Assembly: GCA_964058845.1 (NCBI GenBank)
Contig: CAXKVR010000671.1
Coordinates: forward strand, 43,344 to 107,343
DNA from: Carex sylvatica
Taxonomy: Eukaryota > Streptophyta > Magnoliopsida > Poales > Cyperaceae
DNA: 64,000 bases
Reading direction: 5' to 3'
Made by a program: the position numbers and the translations under genes. Numbering within the stretch: the stretch's first letter is position 1; every line of letters starts with the position of its first letter. This document shows, one piece after another, positions 36,874-49,158 of this stretch. The notes beneath the pieces were generated by a model, which worked only from the letters and a program-made list of their open reading frames with translations, ran no database searches and was not told the origin of the DNA.

Positions 36874-37995
36874 CACCTCAACATTAAATTCTTTCTCACT
36901 ACTTAAGCAAAAAATATTTTTCTAAGAAACGGCTCTTGAAAAGCAACTACATCAATTATTTTTTGAGATAGTCAACTACATCGATTTCAAGGGGTGATTT
37001 AGAAAATTTTCATATATAATGATTGCCGATTTTTTTTATCATCTAAGAAAAAAAAGATAAACCTAATAGTTAGTTTTTTTCTAAAAGAAATTATTTTTAT
37101 CTGATCCGTAGGTATTACCTAAACAACTAGCATTTTTTTATTTTTTTTAAAAAGATGCAATTTCAATTTGCAAGAAATGTCATTTGTTAACTGTCCGGAA
37201 AAAAAAGGGTATAAAAAGAAATTGAGTAACAATATTACAAAAAAGATTAAGATAGAGCGGTAATACAGTTGACTAAGAGAAAAAGGCTTAAACGATGTTT
37301 TTTTGTTTTTGTTTTGTAATTCTGATTCTGTCGGTCTCTTAGAGCTATAGTTTGAAATATCAGACCCTCCATCTTTTTGTGAGCTTTCTAAGTTGTGGTG
37401 AAATGCTAAAATCATGGTTTTCTATTTTGATCGTTTAAAGTTTGAAAACAATTCTTTGATATTCATTGCAAAAATATTGATAATGTGTCTATATCTTATA
37501 TTCTAATTATCTCCAACAGCAGTGTATTGATGCTTTATTGTAAAAATATCATTTTTATTACAAAAACATCAATAAAGCAACGATGCATTTTACACTCTTT
37601 GAACTAAAAAAAATATGTCGCAACCACCTGTTGATGCGCGCAACCTTCTGCTGGTTTCGTAGGTAATTTATGCAGGCTCGGTAAAAATCAAAATTTCCAG
37701 AAAAAACTAGCTATTCGGCTTCTTCTTTTTTTTTCTTTCGAGACAGTAAAAAAATCGGTAATGATTGTATACATATTTAGTTTTTCCTTCATCATAATTT
37801 TTGAGGCGTTGTAATTTTTCTCTGTTTCTCTGAAGGTCCATGCTCACTCGAAAGTCGCAATTATCTTGTTTAGTTTGTTATAATAATATTTGTAAATTTA
37901 TATAGAAAATATGTAATATTTATATAACAATTATGTATTGACGATAGGTAGATAATATTAACATGAAAATGTAAATGTTATTCTTGTTCAGATAT
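36874..37995. other. No gene seen; AT-rich spacer
   Basis: Non-coding. A hairpin (TGATGCTTTATTGTAAAAAT with its complement) lies at about 37528-37580. Confidence 0.5.
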
Positions 37996-38335
37996 AATTT
38001 TTTTTTTTTTTTTGATTAAAAAGGCCAAAAGACCCATATTCATTGAAGAGAAAGAAACGTTAACTTACACCACTGATGTCAGTTGACTACTGCACCTTAA
38101 TAAAAAACAATCTATCTAAATCCGAAATGCTCATGAGACAAATACTGGAACCCAAAAATTGCAGCATGCAAATTGCTAAACTCCACAAAGATGCATACAG
38201 GAAAGCAAAAGCAAAGCATTGTTCTAAGTACACAACCATAATAGCATAAAACAAATCCAAACAAGTTTATAACTAAGTCTCACAGTGGGAACGAGGGAAT
38301 CACAAGCAAATACAAATGTTCGGATATAATTTAAA
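37996..38335 (-). mobile_element. Possible 3' end of a minus-strand retroelement
   Basis: A T-run at 37998-38012 (poly(A) on the minus strand) is followed by a 320-bp less AT-rich segment starting GATTAAAAAGGCCAAAAG, which looks like a LINE 3' end. GTTCGGATATAATTT at 38319 echoes GTTCAGATATAATTT at 37986, giving a possible 10-15-bp target duplication (TCRGATATAATTT) around the insertion. Confidence 0.55.
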
Positions 38336-38631
38336 CAACACATTCTTAATTTAACAGAGAGTAGAGACTATTGCAGAGTTGTTTTAAGAGTAGTTCTTAT
38401 TTTTAGGTACCATTATTTATTGTTATTTAAAGTACAAAGACCAGAGAATAAAGGTATTTTCGTGATGGTTTTAAATGGCTGCTGTTAAATAGTTAAATTA
38501 ATTTAATAATACATGACAACAATTTGTTCTTGGTCTTCAAACGGTTGAAAATCCCATTATTCCTTGTTAGTAGCCACATCAGAAGTATATATGTTAAGAA
38601 AGTTATTGATAAATATATAAATAAGAACCAC

Positions 38632-39331
38632 TTAGGACTTAGAATTTTTTTATAAACCATAATTAAATTTTTTTTTACCAAACCAACATGATTAGTTTCA
38701 ATTTTACAAAAATTATGAGAATCAAACTGTCATTTTAGTTCGAACTTTTTTTTTTTTTCGAACCGAAATAACATTTTGGTACGAGATGATTTCACAAATT
38801 TTCAATCCAACAATAAAAATCCGAAAACTGAAATGAGATTTCGGTCCCACTATATTATTATTATTTTACCCAAGAGTCAACAGTCTCTCTCTTCCCTTCT
38901 CTTCTCTTCTTTCTATTTTCCTCTTCATTCTTTCCACCCGAACAATTTTTTTTTTTCAACTCTCAATACTCATTTATTTTTATTCTAATAACATAGATTT
39001 GTATATTTTTGAGAGGAGAATAAGAAAAAAAGAAGATAAAAAATAAAAAAACAAAAAATCCTAAAAAGAAAGTTCGGACCGAGTTGTCATTTCGGTTCAG
39101 ACTAAAAATATTGGGCCGAAATAGCATCTTAGTCCTTGGGTGCTGCACCGAAGACTACTAAAAACCTGTGAAACCAGCACATACCGAATTGCCATTTTTG
39201 TCCCAAAATAAAAAAGTTCGGACCAAAATGACAATTTAATTCTTATGATTTTTGTGAAAAAAAATAGTCACGTTCATAAATTTCTTTATTCTAATTATGG
39301 TCAATTAAAAAAATTCTAGGTCTTAGCTCTA
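38632..39331. mobile_element. 700-bp inverted-repeat element
   Basis: The left arm (38632-38770, containing CTTAGAATTTTTTTATAAAC) pairs with the right arm (39205-39331, ending TTCTAGGTCTTAG). GTTCGGACC/TTCGAAC motifs recur inside. No coding sequence is present. Confidence 0.7.
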
Positions 39332-41713
39332 ATCATGTTTCGCTGACTATTAAACACAAACCTAATTGAATTTTTCAAAGGGAAAATTAACACAAAGTCC
39401 CAAATTCCAAGTCTTATAATTTAAGCTTTAGAGAGATTTGTTACTAATTGAAGAAGCCTAGAGAAGTCTTAGTCTATTGGTTTATTTCTAGACTTACTAT
39501 TTCTGTGCATTTCATTCATTTATTTGTATATTTTGGTTGGGTGGTGTGCGCTGCGGATCTGTCCTTTTGATTGATAAAGATGAAAAAAGAAAGGCTTTTC
39601 ATCAAGTTTCAATATATATAAATACGAGAAATTTCTTTTGATAGGTTCGAAATACAGCTGTTCAATTGATGGTTGCCAGGTACTTGTATGGTCTCTTTTT
39701 ATTAAAGCAATTTTTTTGGAAATCGATGATGGTGCAATAGCAATACCGTACCATTACAAAGACTTTCGTAGTCAGTGCACAGTAAAATTCAGAGTTTACC
39801 GTTTTTCAGATTTTGTCATGCGAAATTTTGGAGCAAATCTGATATTTAATTTCGCTAGTATGATTCCACATCATTATTATTGTACCTTTATCTTCGAAAC
39901 TTGTTTGGTAGGGATTAGGGAAGAACAGTTTCATAAAAATGTGTTTTAAAATTTTAATAGATGAAACACAACAGGATTGAATTTAAATTTAATTTAATAG
40001 ATGAAAAAAGTATAGTCAAATTCCTCTATTTTATCCTTTAGTCCCTCTCAATTTGATAAATATACTCTTCCACTATTTTATTTTTATACTCAAACAAACA
40101 TGATTAAAATTGCATCGAAATGAATGAACTTGTAGTTTGTGGCTTCTGATTCTGTAATTAAAAAATGAATAGATCAAATTTACATAAAAAATTCTCCAGT
40201 CATCAGTGCGTCAATTTTGTATATATGTTTTTTAAGAAACTGTAAAACTTGTACATTGGCAGCTTTGTTTATTTGTTTTTTTTACTTGACAGTGACCGTC
40301 AATGAATTTATTAAAATTAAAGGTCTCAATTACAACACATCCGAAATTAGAGAAAAAGAACTACAAAATTCCAAAATACAACTAATATGAAATAGCTAAC
40401 TCTGTACTATTCTCTCCTTGAACAGTATCCATGCCAGTATCTCAGGGCATTCGCTCCTGTGCTCAGCACTGTTTATTGCAGCTTTGTTTAAACACTTATG
40501 GTCCTCATACGGGTCAGATTTGACCCGCTTGAGAAATCTACTCTTGAACGGAGCAATGTGGTTGAACGGGTTCATACTTTATACCGTATCTGATCGTAGA
40601 AAAAATAAATTGAAGGTTCAAATTCGAAATCAGTCTCGATCAATAGAAAAATTGCTTTCGTTCTTCTTAGAAACAGAGGGCAAATGCTATGCGCTTTCTA
40701 ATCCCCGGAGAGTTGTTTTATTTTTTGGCAATCCAATAAATACATACTTGCGTTGCGTACATTGTGAGCAACAACTAAGCCGCACCTTTTGTGGATTGAC
40801 TTGGCCCAATAAGTATGGGTGCTACTGCTAACGGATCTGATATTACTTTTTATGTAGTCGGATCTGTATTTGAATTTTTACTAATTTGATACGTACAGAT
40901 AGTTTAATTGGATACCAATTTGAATACGGTTTGAAAAATATAAATATGATTTATAAGTCTGGTATCATGCTGAGTTGAAACGAATCAAATATTTTCTATT
41001 CGTATTTTAAAGTTTTAATTTGTGTCCATTTTTTGTTAGATACGGATAATTAGTATTCAAATACTTGTGAATATGAGAGAAATATGGATACTGGATACAA
41101 CTTAAGGTGAATTTTTTATAATTCGCATATTACCATAATTTAATGCAAAATTCATATATTATCGTGTGCGTATACTGGATCTGCGCACTAATTTGTTTTA
41201 ATGCGCAGACTAAGTCTCAAAACAGACTTCCTTTAATTTCTATAGATATCAGATTGAATTTAACCAGTTAATATGGGTCATCTTTATATATATATGTACT
41301 TGGGTGGACAACGATTCAGATACTACGGACACAGAAAAATTGTCCAGGGTCAAATAATTATTACAGATTTTGTGTTTCTACCATAATGTGTGGCCTAGTT
41401 TATTTATTTAAATTTTACCAATATACATTGCTCTTTTATTTTTTTTATTTTTTTATTTTTAGCATAATGTAATGGAGATTTGGGTTTCTGAAATGTAGTG
41501 GTTTTTCAGCCTACGGTCATTATGATTTTGAGTTGGAGCCTTGGACTCATTTTTTCACAACTTGGTCAAAATCACCATAAGAGTTCGAGAGAGAATTTTT
41601 CTACAGATGTTTGTAAGAACCGTAATATCATTATGATTTATTTGAAAATTTATAATAAATAATCAGGGCTTGACGTTTAATGTAATTCTCACAACTAAAC
41701 AATATGTCCAAAA
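39332..41713. other. No recognised gene; two unexplained open frames
   Basis: An ATG-started 103-codon frame (39638-39949 plus) and a longer frame lacking a normal start (40418-40831 plus) match no family I know. 40265-40400 looks like another retroelement 3' remnant on the minus strand (TTTATTAAAATTAAAGGTCT). 40840-41100 holds decayed GGATAC/GTATCC-type repeats. Confidence 0.4.
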
Positions 41714-42275
41714 AGTGGGGGAATTTCATGTATACCCCTTAAAAACCCTTCAGATAACGTATTACTCCTCTAAAATTCATAATATCATATTTACCCTTCT
41801 AAATTTCAAAAACTCACAAATTTACCTAATTTATTGATTTTTTTTTTATGAAAACTAATTTTAAATTTATAAAGTACACGTTAGGCTCTTGATTTGAAAA
41901 TAAAAATATGTAGCTTGTGTAAGAGAAATATTCTGTTTTATAACTAATAAGTTTACGAAGACAAATGATTAATTTCTCTACTTGTTACGCATCTGCACCC
42001 AGAATTTAAAGTAGAGAAATGAATTATTAGTCCTAAAAAACTGACAAGTTACAATACGTAACATTTATCTTACACATGTTACAAATTTTTATTTTTAAAT
42101 AAATGGTAAAATAGACACTTCATTAATTTAAAATGCATTTTTATAGAAAAGTTAAATATATTGGGTAAATTTGTGAGTTTTTGAAATTTAGAAGGGTAAA
42201 TATGATATTATGAATTTAAGAGGGAAAAATATGTAATTTCGAGGTTTTTAAAAGGTATTGGAAATTTCCGCAAAA
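41714..42275. mobile_element. Snapback MITE, about 560 bp
   Basis: The left arm from GGGGGAATTTCATGTATACC pairs with the right arm ending GGTATTGGAAATTTCCGC. Shared inner blocks include TAGAAGGGTAAATATGATAT and TTGGGTAAATTTGTGAGTTT in opposite orientation. GGAAATTTC-type ends would fit a Mutator-like family, but no target duplication was fixed. Confidence 0.7.
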
Positions 42276-43087
42276 ATATATAGAAAAATATCATGGTATT
42301 ATCACGATTTCTTATTCAAAACTTGTTCCTTGTTTCTGAATGTTTAACAAGTATAAACTGTGACAATATATATATCTTCATTTTTCACACCCAAAAAAAT
42401 AATAATAGTATCTCTATGCATAATGCACTTAATAGATAGTGACTGTTGATGCACAGTGGATTAGTTGAAGGTTGAATGCTTTAAATTTCGATTAGTCCCC
42501 TTTGCAACAGTTATCGAGATCTTGGATATTCTGTTCTAAGTACCCTTTTACAAGGCTTAAACACAACCGTAAAATCAAATATGAATTCAGATTCCCCGGG
42601 TCGTTAACCAACTTGTCGTTCGTGTGGTAAGAGACTGCAGCAAGCGGGTCCTCGAAAATAAAACGATGATGTCTGGCAGAGCCTCTGAAAAAAAAATGTT
42701 ATAGTCAATGTTGAACATGTCATATTGATTTCAAACAACAAATTTAATATGTTAAAAACTGATATACTTTGTCTTCGGTGCATTTACATTTAAAATTTAT
42801 AATTATAATGTTCATTTAGTATAAAATTAAATGGTAAAAAATAATAAAAAGTAAATGTATTTAAATTAACTTAAAAATCATCATTTTTTAACCACTTGAC
42901 TTCATACTAAGTAAATTTAAAAATTTATAAAATTTGTATGTAAACACATCAATGACGAAGTTGATAGATTTAAACAGATTAAATTCGTCATTTGGTCAAT
43001 CCAATATATTTTCAAAATAATAATATGTAATATCTCATGCTATACATAACACCGTAGCCAAACTCAATTATAATTATTAAACCCAAT

Positions 43088-45606
43088 ATTGTGCACCGGG
43101 CCCAGATGGGATACCCTCTCTTTTTACCAATTTTTTTGGAAATTAGTTAAAGGATGATTTATTTTTACTTTGTACACAATTCTACCAAAATAGTCTACAG
43201 TTAGATAAGATTAACAAGTCTATTATATGCCTTATACCAAAAGAAAGAGATGCATCCCTTATTAGCAAATATAGATCAATTAGTCTCGTTAATTGTAGTT
43301 TCAAACTTATCTCTAAAATCTTAACCCATAGACTCACTATCGTCATGTCTAGAATTATCGATGATAGTCAATCGGCTTTTTTGCAAAATAGATACATATT
43401 AGACAATGTGGTATTAGGGCATGACCTTATTCACTATAGTCAACATCACAAACAACAAGGAGTTGTTATAAAAGTCGATTTCGAAAAAGCATACGATAAA
43501 ATACATTGGGACTATCTCTTGGAAATACTACACAGTAGGGGGTTTAATGAAAGGTGAATTCTTTGGATAACACTATGGTTAAAGAGTTCTCAATCATGTA
43601 TAAGTATCAATGGGGAATTAACATCATATTTTTATTGTAAACGGGGGGTACGACAAAGAGATCCCTTGTCTCCATACTTATTCATTTTAGCAGCCGATTC
43701 TCTTAGTAAATTTTTTACAAAAGGTAGACAAGCCCAAGTTCTCAAAGGTTTAGGACCATCTTGCTTTAATAATCAAATAATCACCAATTGTCACTATGCG
43801 GACGACACTATTTTATTTTTAGAAGCTAAAAATAAAATAGTGGAAGCTGCATAGTGGGCAATGAAAGCTTTTGAGCCTGTTTCAGGTATTCGAATAAATT
43901 TAGATAAAACCGAAATGTTTACTCTCAATACTAATGCCTCTGAGGAATTAGCTCAAATTTTTAGGTGCAAATTAGCACAATTTCCCCTTAAGTATTTAGG
44001 ACTTCCTTTGCATGACAGAAAGCTTAGTTGTATAGGCTGGAGATTCATGGTAGATAAGATCGATAAAAAATTACAAAATTGGAAGGGACAACTCCTTTCT
44101 TTAGGGGGAAGACATACTCTTCTCAATTCAGTCATTTCTTCGATTCCCTTATATGCGTTATCTTTGTTTAGAATTTCTAGTACTGTGATAAAGGATATTG
44201 ATAAGATTTGATGCAGATTTTTATGGCAAGGGAGTGATAAAAAGAGGAGAAAATATTCTTTAATAGGCTGGCCCATTGTGTGTTTATCCAAGGAGTAATG
44301 TCTTTTCTCATTTTTGGTCAAAAATTGTAAAACTAGAGTCACTAGGCAATTGTAGTATTGCATATAAACCTGGAACACAATCCTTAGTTCAATTTTGAGA
44401 AGATAATTGGTATGGTAACTGCTCCTTATCTGTAGCATATTTTCAAGTATATGAACTATGTACTAATCCACATGTGTTGCTTTCTGATGTGATAAATTCA
44501 CAAAGACATTGTGTTCACTTTAGACGAATTCTTACAGGGTGGATCAAACAGATTAGGCTCAAATTCTTCACATCATTAGTTCCATTTCTTTCACACATAT
44601 ATTTGATAGGATCTCATGGAAATGAGAAAACACAGGGAGCTTCACAGTTCAATCTTTGTATAAAATGCTCATATTTAGGGGCATTAATGTAGATTATCCC
44701 ATGATTTTGTGGCAGACACCCATACCTCATAAAATTAAACTTTTCATGTGGTTAACTTGTAGGAAAAAAATTACCAAAGACAAGCTGAAAATCAGAGGTT
44801 GGAAAGGCAATACCAAATGTCATTTTTGTAATAATATTGAAACGACTAACCATTTGTTCCTCACTTGTACACTTGCTCAACAAGTGTGGTTTTGGATGAG
44901 AAACAACCAAAATTATTTCAAACAATGGAAATCTTTAAATGACATCATGGCATTTGCTAAAACTTTGGATAAATTTCAGCTACAAGCTTTTTTGATGATC
45001 TTTAGTGGCGTATGTTAGACAATTTGGAAACACTGTAATGAAGTGTGTTTTCACAATATACAAGTTAAAACAAGCCGACAACTTATTTTACTTACTATCT
45101 CTTTGATTGAATATTGGATAGGTAGCAAAAAGGTACCACAGCCGACCAAGGAGGCTATTCAGGAATGAATGCCGCAGGTAGGGGTATTGGAGACCATTCC
45201 ACTGTGTGTTTGGCTCTCTGGAGATGACCAGTTGATGACACAGGAGGATGACAACTTCACCACCTTCACACCACCCCCTTTCCTATCCTCATCGCCAGCT
45301 TAATGGCTTTTGCTTTAATAATCACCCTTGATAGCAAAAGATAGCTAGAATTGATAATACTGTTTTCTGTTTTGTGGTCTGCTGATATGTTGATCAGATT
45401 TTGTGCGTAGATGTTAGGTCTCGTAGCTAGCAAGTTTTTATGTTTTGGTTAAAGCAGTAGAAGGCCATATGCTTATTTTAGGATTAAGGAATACTTTTAG
45501 ATCTGAGAAAATTTTGTTTTATTCTCACATCCTCCTCTCAGTCGTATAAGTTAACTGTGTTTTTTAATGGAACTGAGCGCTAGCCTTTTTATTCAAATTT
45601 TTTTTC
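43088..45606 (+). pseudogene. 5'-truncated LINE (L1-type) with decayed reverse transcriptase
   Basis: Conceptual translation in order shows APGPDGIP (43099 onward), a KCTG-less but recognisable SKILTHRL...IIDDSQSAFLQNRYI stretch, KVDFEKAYDKIHWDYL, GVRQRDPLSPYLFILAAD, the catalytic HYADDTILF (YADD at 43795-43806), GIRINLDKTE and KYLGLPL, which are the RT palm and thumb blocks of plant L1 LINEs. A zf-RVT zinc-finger block (CHFCNNIETTNHLFLTC, from about 44815) follows. Stops at several points (for example after GFNER and KNKIVEAA) and frame changes near 44210-44650 break it. The endonuclease half is missing. The 12-bp sequence ATTAAACCCAAT at 43076-43087 recurs at 45827-45838 just past the 3' end and fits a target-site duplication. 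Confidence 0.92.
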
Positions 45607-45611
45607 ATTAA

Positions 45612-45822
45612 GGAGTCGGAGTAGGTCCGATGCCCATTGGACCTACTTTGGTTCAATGAGTGTTGTGACCATCCAATTACATCAAGATCCGTGTACTATG
45701 TATTAAAATTCGTGCTAGTTTTATCAATTTACGTGCTCACAGATATTAATGCTCATCATACGGTGATAGAGCCCATCGAACATAAAAGTAGGTTCAATGG
45801 GCATCGGACCTACTCCTATCTC
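45612..45822 (-). mobile_element. 211-bp MULE-type MITE, copy in block B'
   Basis: Same family and same length as 17142-17352, but its interior reads in the opposite direction (GTTGTGACCATCCAATT near the left here, its complement near the right there). Perfect 9-bp target duplications TTTCATTAA flank it (45603-45611 and 45823-45831). It sits exactly at the 3' junction of the LINE. Confidence 0.92.
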
Positions 45823-46134
45823 TTTCATTAAACCCAATTTTTCACCTTAAATTCATGGCAGTACTATCCATCATGCATGTGATATGACTTGTTCAGCTTT
45901 ATTAGCCACAGAGGAGTTAAGAATTGAGGCCATTTCCTATAGGCCGACATTCCTACGTGTATCCAATTGGAAAGGCCTACCGCTTTGTCACTCTTCCAAT
46001 TTGCTATTGATAAATGTATTTCATAATTTTTATTGGTTCCTTTTCTTTTTTGTGAACCAATAAAAATTTCAACTGGACCTTGTCCGATGATCCGCTCAGA
46101 ACTTTTATAATTTTTGACCAAAGCGGTGCCGTTT

Positions 46135-46906
46135 AAGCCTCTCTTATGAGGCGATAAAAATTAGCCCAAAGCGAAACCCAACCCAAACCCCCCCCCCCCT
46201 TCTCCCTCTTTCTTATCTTTCTCTTTATCTACACTTTTTTTTATCCATTTGAGTCAATATTTTTGTGTGATGGATCTGGTTATCTATTTTTGGTGTTTCC
46301 GTCTAGTAGATCTAGTCACTGTTCGTTGCTAGGGGTTTTATTCTCCAATATCAGCGGTTCGCTTTTTCTTACTCTTTTTTTGAGTTATTCTCCTCTTTGA
46401 CAATGAAAGGGTGGGTGAAACGAGTAGTACATATATTTACTATATAGTGAAATAAATGTTCAGTTAGGGAATAAATTTGTAATTTTTGTCATGATGATGT
46501 TATGTGTTATTTTGTGCTATTTTGCGTCTCTTCTTCTGCTCTTTCTGTTTCGAGGTGACTGTCATAGACTGATTGATTTAGTTTTCAATCTGGTTTGATT
46601 CAGTGCCTTCTTAGCTAATGGGTGACTGTTCTGGTCTGGTCGATTCAATTTCTGGTCTTGTTTGGATTCAGTGCCTTCTCGACTGTGATATGCGTACAGA
46701 GAAAACCATCACTAGACTCCTATCATGCTAATCAAGCAAGAATGATCATTTGTGTCCACATAATACAGATACCCCTGTGCATTTTTTATTTTGTTTAGCT
46801 GTATGTTTTTCACAGACACTGATTATCTAGTCTCATGTAACAGTTACTTTGTAACTCTTTTTTTTCTATCAATAAAATTACCTACGACTTTTCAATAAAA
46901 AAAAAA
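46135..46906 (+). mobile_element. Poly(A)-ended retro-insertion, copy 1
   Basis: The 770-bp segment ends in CAATAAAATT...CAATAAAAAAAAAATG and is absent from B at the matching position near 17560. It shares a CT-rich leader, ACAATGAAAGGGTGGGTGAA, repeated CTGGTTTGATTCAGTGCCTTC blocks and the 3' end with 47424-48628. No protein family was recognised. It could be a SINE-like or LINE 3' derivative or a processed transcript copied by LINE machinery. The left boundary is approximate. Confidence 0.6.
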
Positions 46907-47423
46907 TGTTTAATTTTCTTTAAAAATTATATTGATAATTTGTTTTAAATTCACCTCTTAAGTCTCAACGAGTGTGTAAATTTTAATACGAATCAAGCCA
47001 TTCTAACTAGATATCATGTTGAATTTGATTAGATATCCATCCGAATTGAATGCCTCATTTTCGTAAATATTTTTATTGATTTTCTTTATCGCTTTGTTCG
47101 CGTTGGTTTCCATCAAGAACGTCATTTTGTCAAAAAATAATTTTAATAATTTGTGCCAAATTTTTTTTTGTTTATTGTCTTTATTATTTATTTATTGCAG
47201 CACAAGTAGGATTGCTTTATTAGTCTATTCGAGTCTTCCAGATCACTATGTTTCGTTACTACAATTAATTTTCTCTTTTCTTAAAAAAAGAGAGCTAACA
47301 TTTAAAAGTCACCAAACTTTGCCATGGTAATGAATTGATTATGAAATTTTATTTTGTCCAACAAAAGTTATATTAGTCCGACATAAGTCACTATATTCAA
47401 ATAGATGCTAATAATGCGACGGC

Positions 47424-48628
47424 GATCGCTTTAGCCGCTTAGGTGGTGAGAGGAAAAAGTAATCGCTTATGGTGATTTTTTTAGCTCAAGAACCATCTCC
47501 CACTGGCTCACCGGAAGCCTATCCTCTGCAGAGTTTAAGCTGCGGAGCTGTGCAGAGTTTTTAATCTGGTCAGTTTATTTTGATCGGATGGACCAGATCA
47601 GAGCTGTGCGGAGTTTTTTTTTTTTTTTTTTTTCAATTCGGACAAGATCTGATCTGGTCCGTCCAATCAAAACGAACAGACCAGATTAAAAGCTTCGCAG
47701 AGGGTACGCTTCCTTGACTCACCCTACTTATTCCCATCGCAACAATTTTTTTTTCACTTTCATCCTTTGTCTGTTCGTTCATTTCTGAGTAGGTATTTTT
47801 GACTGACGGATCTGACTATTAATTTTGGTGCTTCCACCTACAAAATATGGTCATTGCTTTTTGGTACACTTTTGTTTGAGGAGGTGCTTCCGTCTAGTTA
47901 ATCTGACTATAATTTTCAGTGCTTCCAGTGAGTAGATTTGGCCATCGCTCTCCATTTTGGAGGCTCTTATTCTTCAAGACAAGCAGTTCACTTTTTTCTT
48001 CTTCTATTCTCCTGAGCTCTTCTTTTTCTCTTTAGCAATGAGAGAGTGGATGAAAGTAGCTGTACATATAGTTAGTATTTTATATGTTTGTGTGTTATTT
48101 GTTGTTGTTGTGCTAGTTTTTATGCTATCTTTCTCCTCCTCATCTCCTGTTTACAAGTTTCTTGTCTGGCTCCTACACTAGCAGCTCCATATTAGGACCT
48201 CTGAGTGGTGATTGTTCTGGTCTGGTTAATTCAGTTTTTAGTCATGTTTGATTCAGTGCCTCCATTGAAACTTCTGAGTGGTGTCTGTCCCTGCTAATTG
48301 ATTCAGTTTTCGATCTAGTTTGATTCAATGCCTTCTTTGTTGCACCTATCTTTGAGCGAGGAAGGATTTCCGTTAGAAGGAACCAGACAAATATGCGCAC
48401 AATAAATATAAATATAGAGAAAATAATCACTAGGCTCCTATCATTATAATGAAGTCAGTATGATCAAATTTGTGTTCTCAAAATGTACATATTTTCTGTA
48501 TTTTTTTATTTACAATTGAATACTTTCAAAAATATTAATTATCTAATTTTATGTAACAACCAGCTTGTAACTTTTTAAATTAATACAACCACATAAGAGC
48601 TTTTCCAAAAAAAAGAAAATAAAATTAA
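47424..48628 (+). mobile_element. Poly(A)-ended retro-insertion, copy 2
   Basis: Flanked by a 15-bp target duplication TAATAATGYGACGGC (47409-47423 and 48629-48643, one mismatch). It ends in an A-rich tail (CCAAAAAAAAGAAAATAAAA). It is similar to 46135-46906 over the central and 3' parts. A 202-bp MITE is nested in its 5' region. A 74-codon ORF (47957-48181) is hydrophobic and unrecognised. Confidence 0.75.
47513..47714. mobile_element. 202-bp MITE of the GTATCCTCTG family, nested
   Basis: Ends GGAAGCCTATCCTCTGCAG and GCAGAGGGTACGCTTCC are inverted repeats. Flanks TGGCTCACC (47504-47512) and TGACTCACC (47715-47723) match at 8 of 9 bases. The core has paired GATCGGATGGACCAGATC and GATCTGGTCCGTCC. 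It sits inside the retro-insertion at 47424-48628, so it is younger than that. Confidence 0.82.
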
Positions 48629-49158
48629 TAATAATGTGACGGCATATCCAGATCTCATATTGATATGAACGATTTTTTTTTTGGCTGATGTGGACATTTT
48701 TTTTCACGTGTGAGTAATGTAATATATATATTTGGAAAAAAGTATCCGGCATCTGATAAAGAATGATGCTTACTTTGCAATGTTTAAATCCTGAAACTCA
48801 ATACCTGTTAAAAAAAGAAAGTGTACTTTAACCTAACTATTCCCACTTAGGATAGAATCAAGGTTTAAATTGGGTGCTGTGGTATTGCATCTGCTGACGT
48901 GGACAGTTTGGCCCACATAGATTTGATGGATCATTCAGAGTCCCTTGCTAAGAAGCTATTACTGTCATTATTGTCATACATTATTTTGCTCGTCTAATCA
49001 TTAACCATTTGTTTTTACATAAATTCTCTCGGCAAAATTTAAAATTGAAATGGAGACAGAATAAGTCAGCGTAGTATAATGGAGTCTAAAATTGAAGACG
49101 CAAAATAAATGACTATAGTATAAAATTATCTTATAGGGAGTATGCAAGATATTAGTAT

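Noticed and set aside
39638..39949. 103-codon ATG-started frame
   Set aside because: No recognisable family, no splice or promoter context, and composition like the surrounding AT-rich sequence; kept only as an unexplained frame.
40418..40831. 137-codon plus-strand frame
   Set aside because: It lacks a normal ATG near its start, shows no domain, and lies among retroelement and decayed repeat sequence.
43076..45838. Functional LINE
   Set aside because: Several stops and frame changes interrupt the reverse transcriptase and the endonuclease part is absent.
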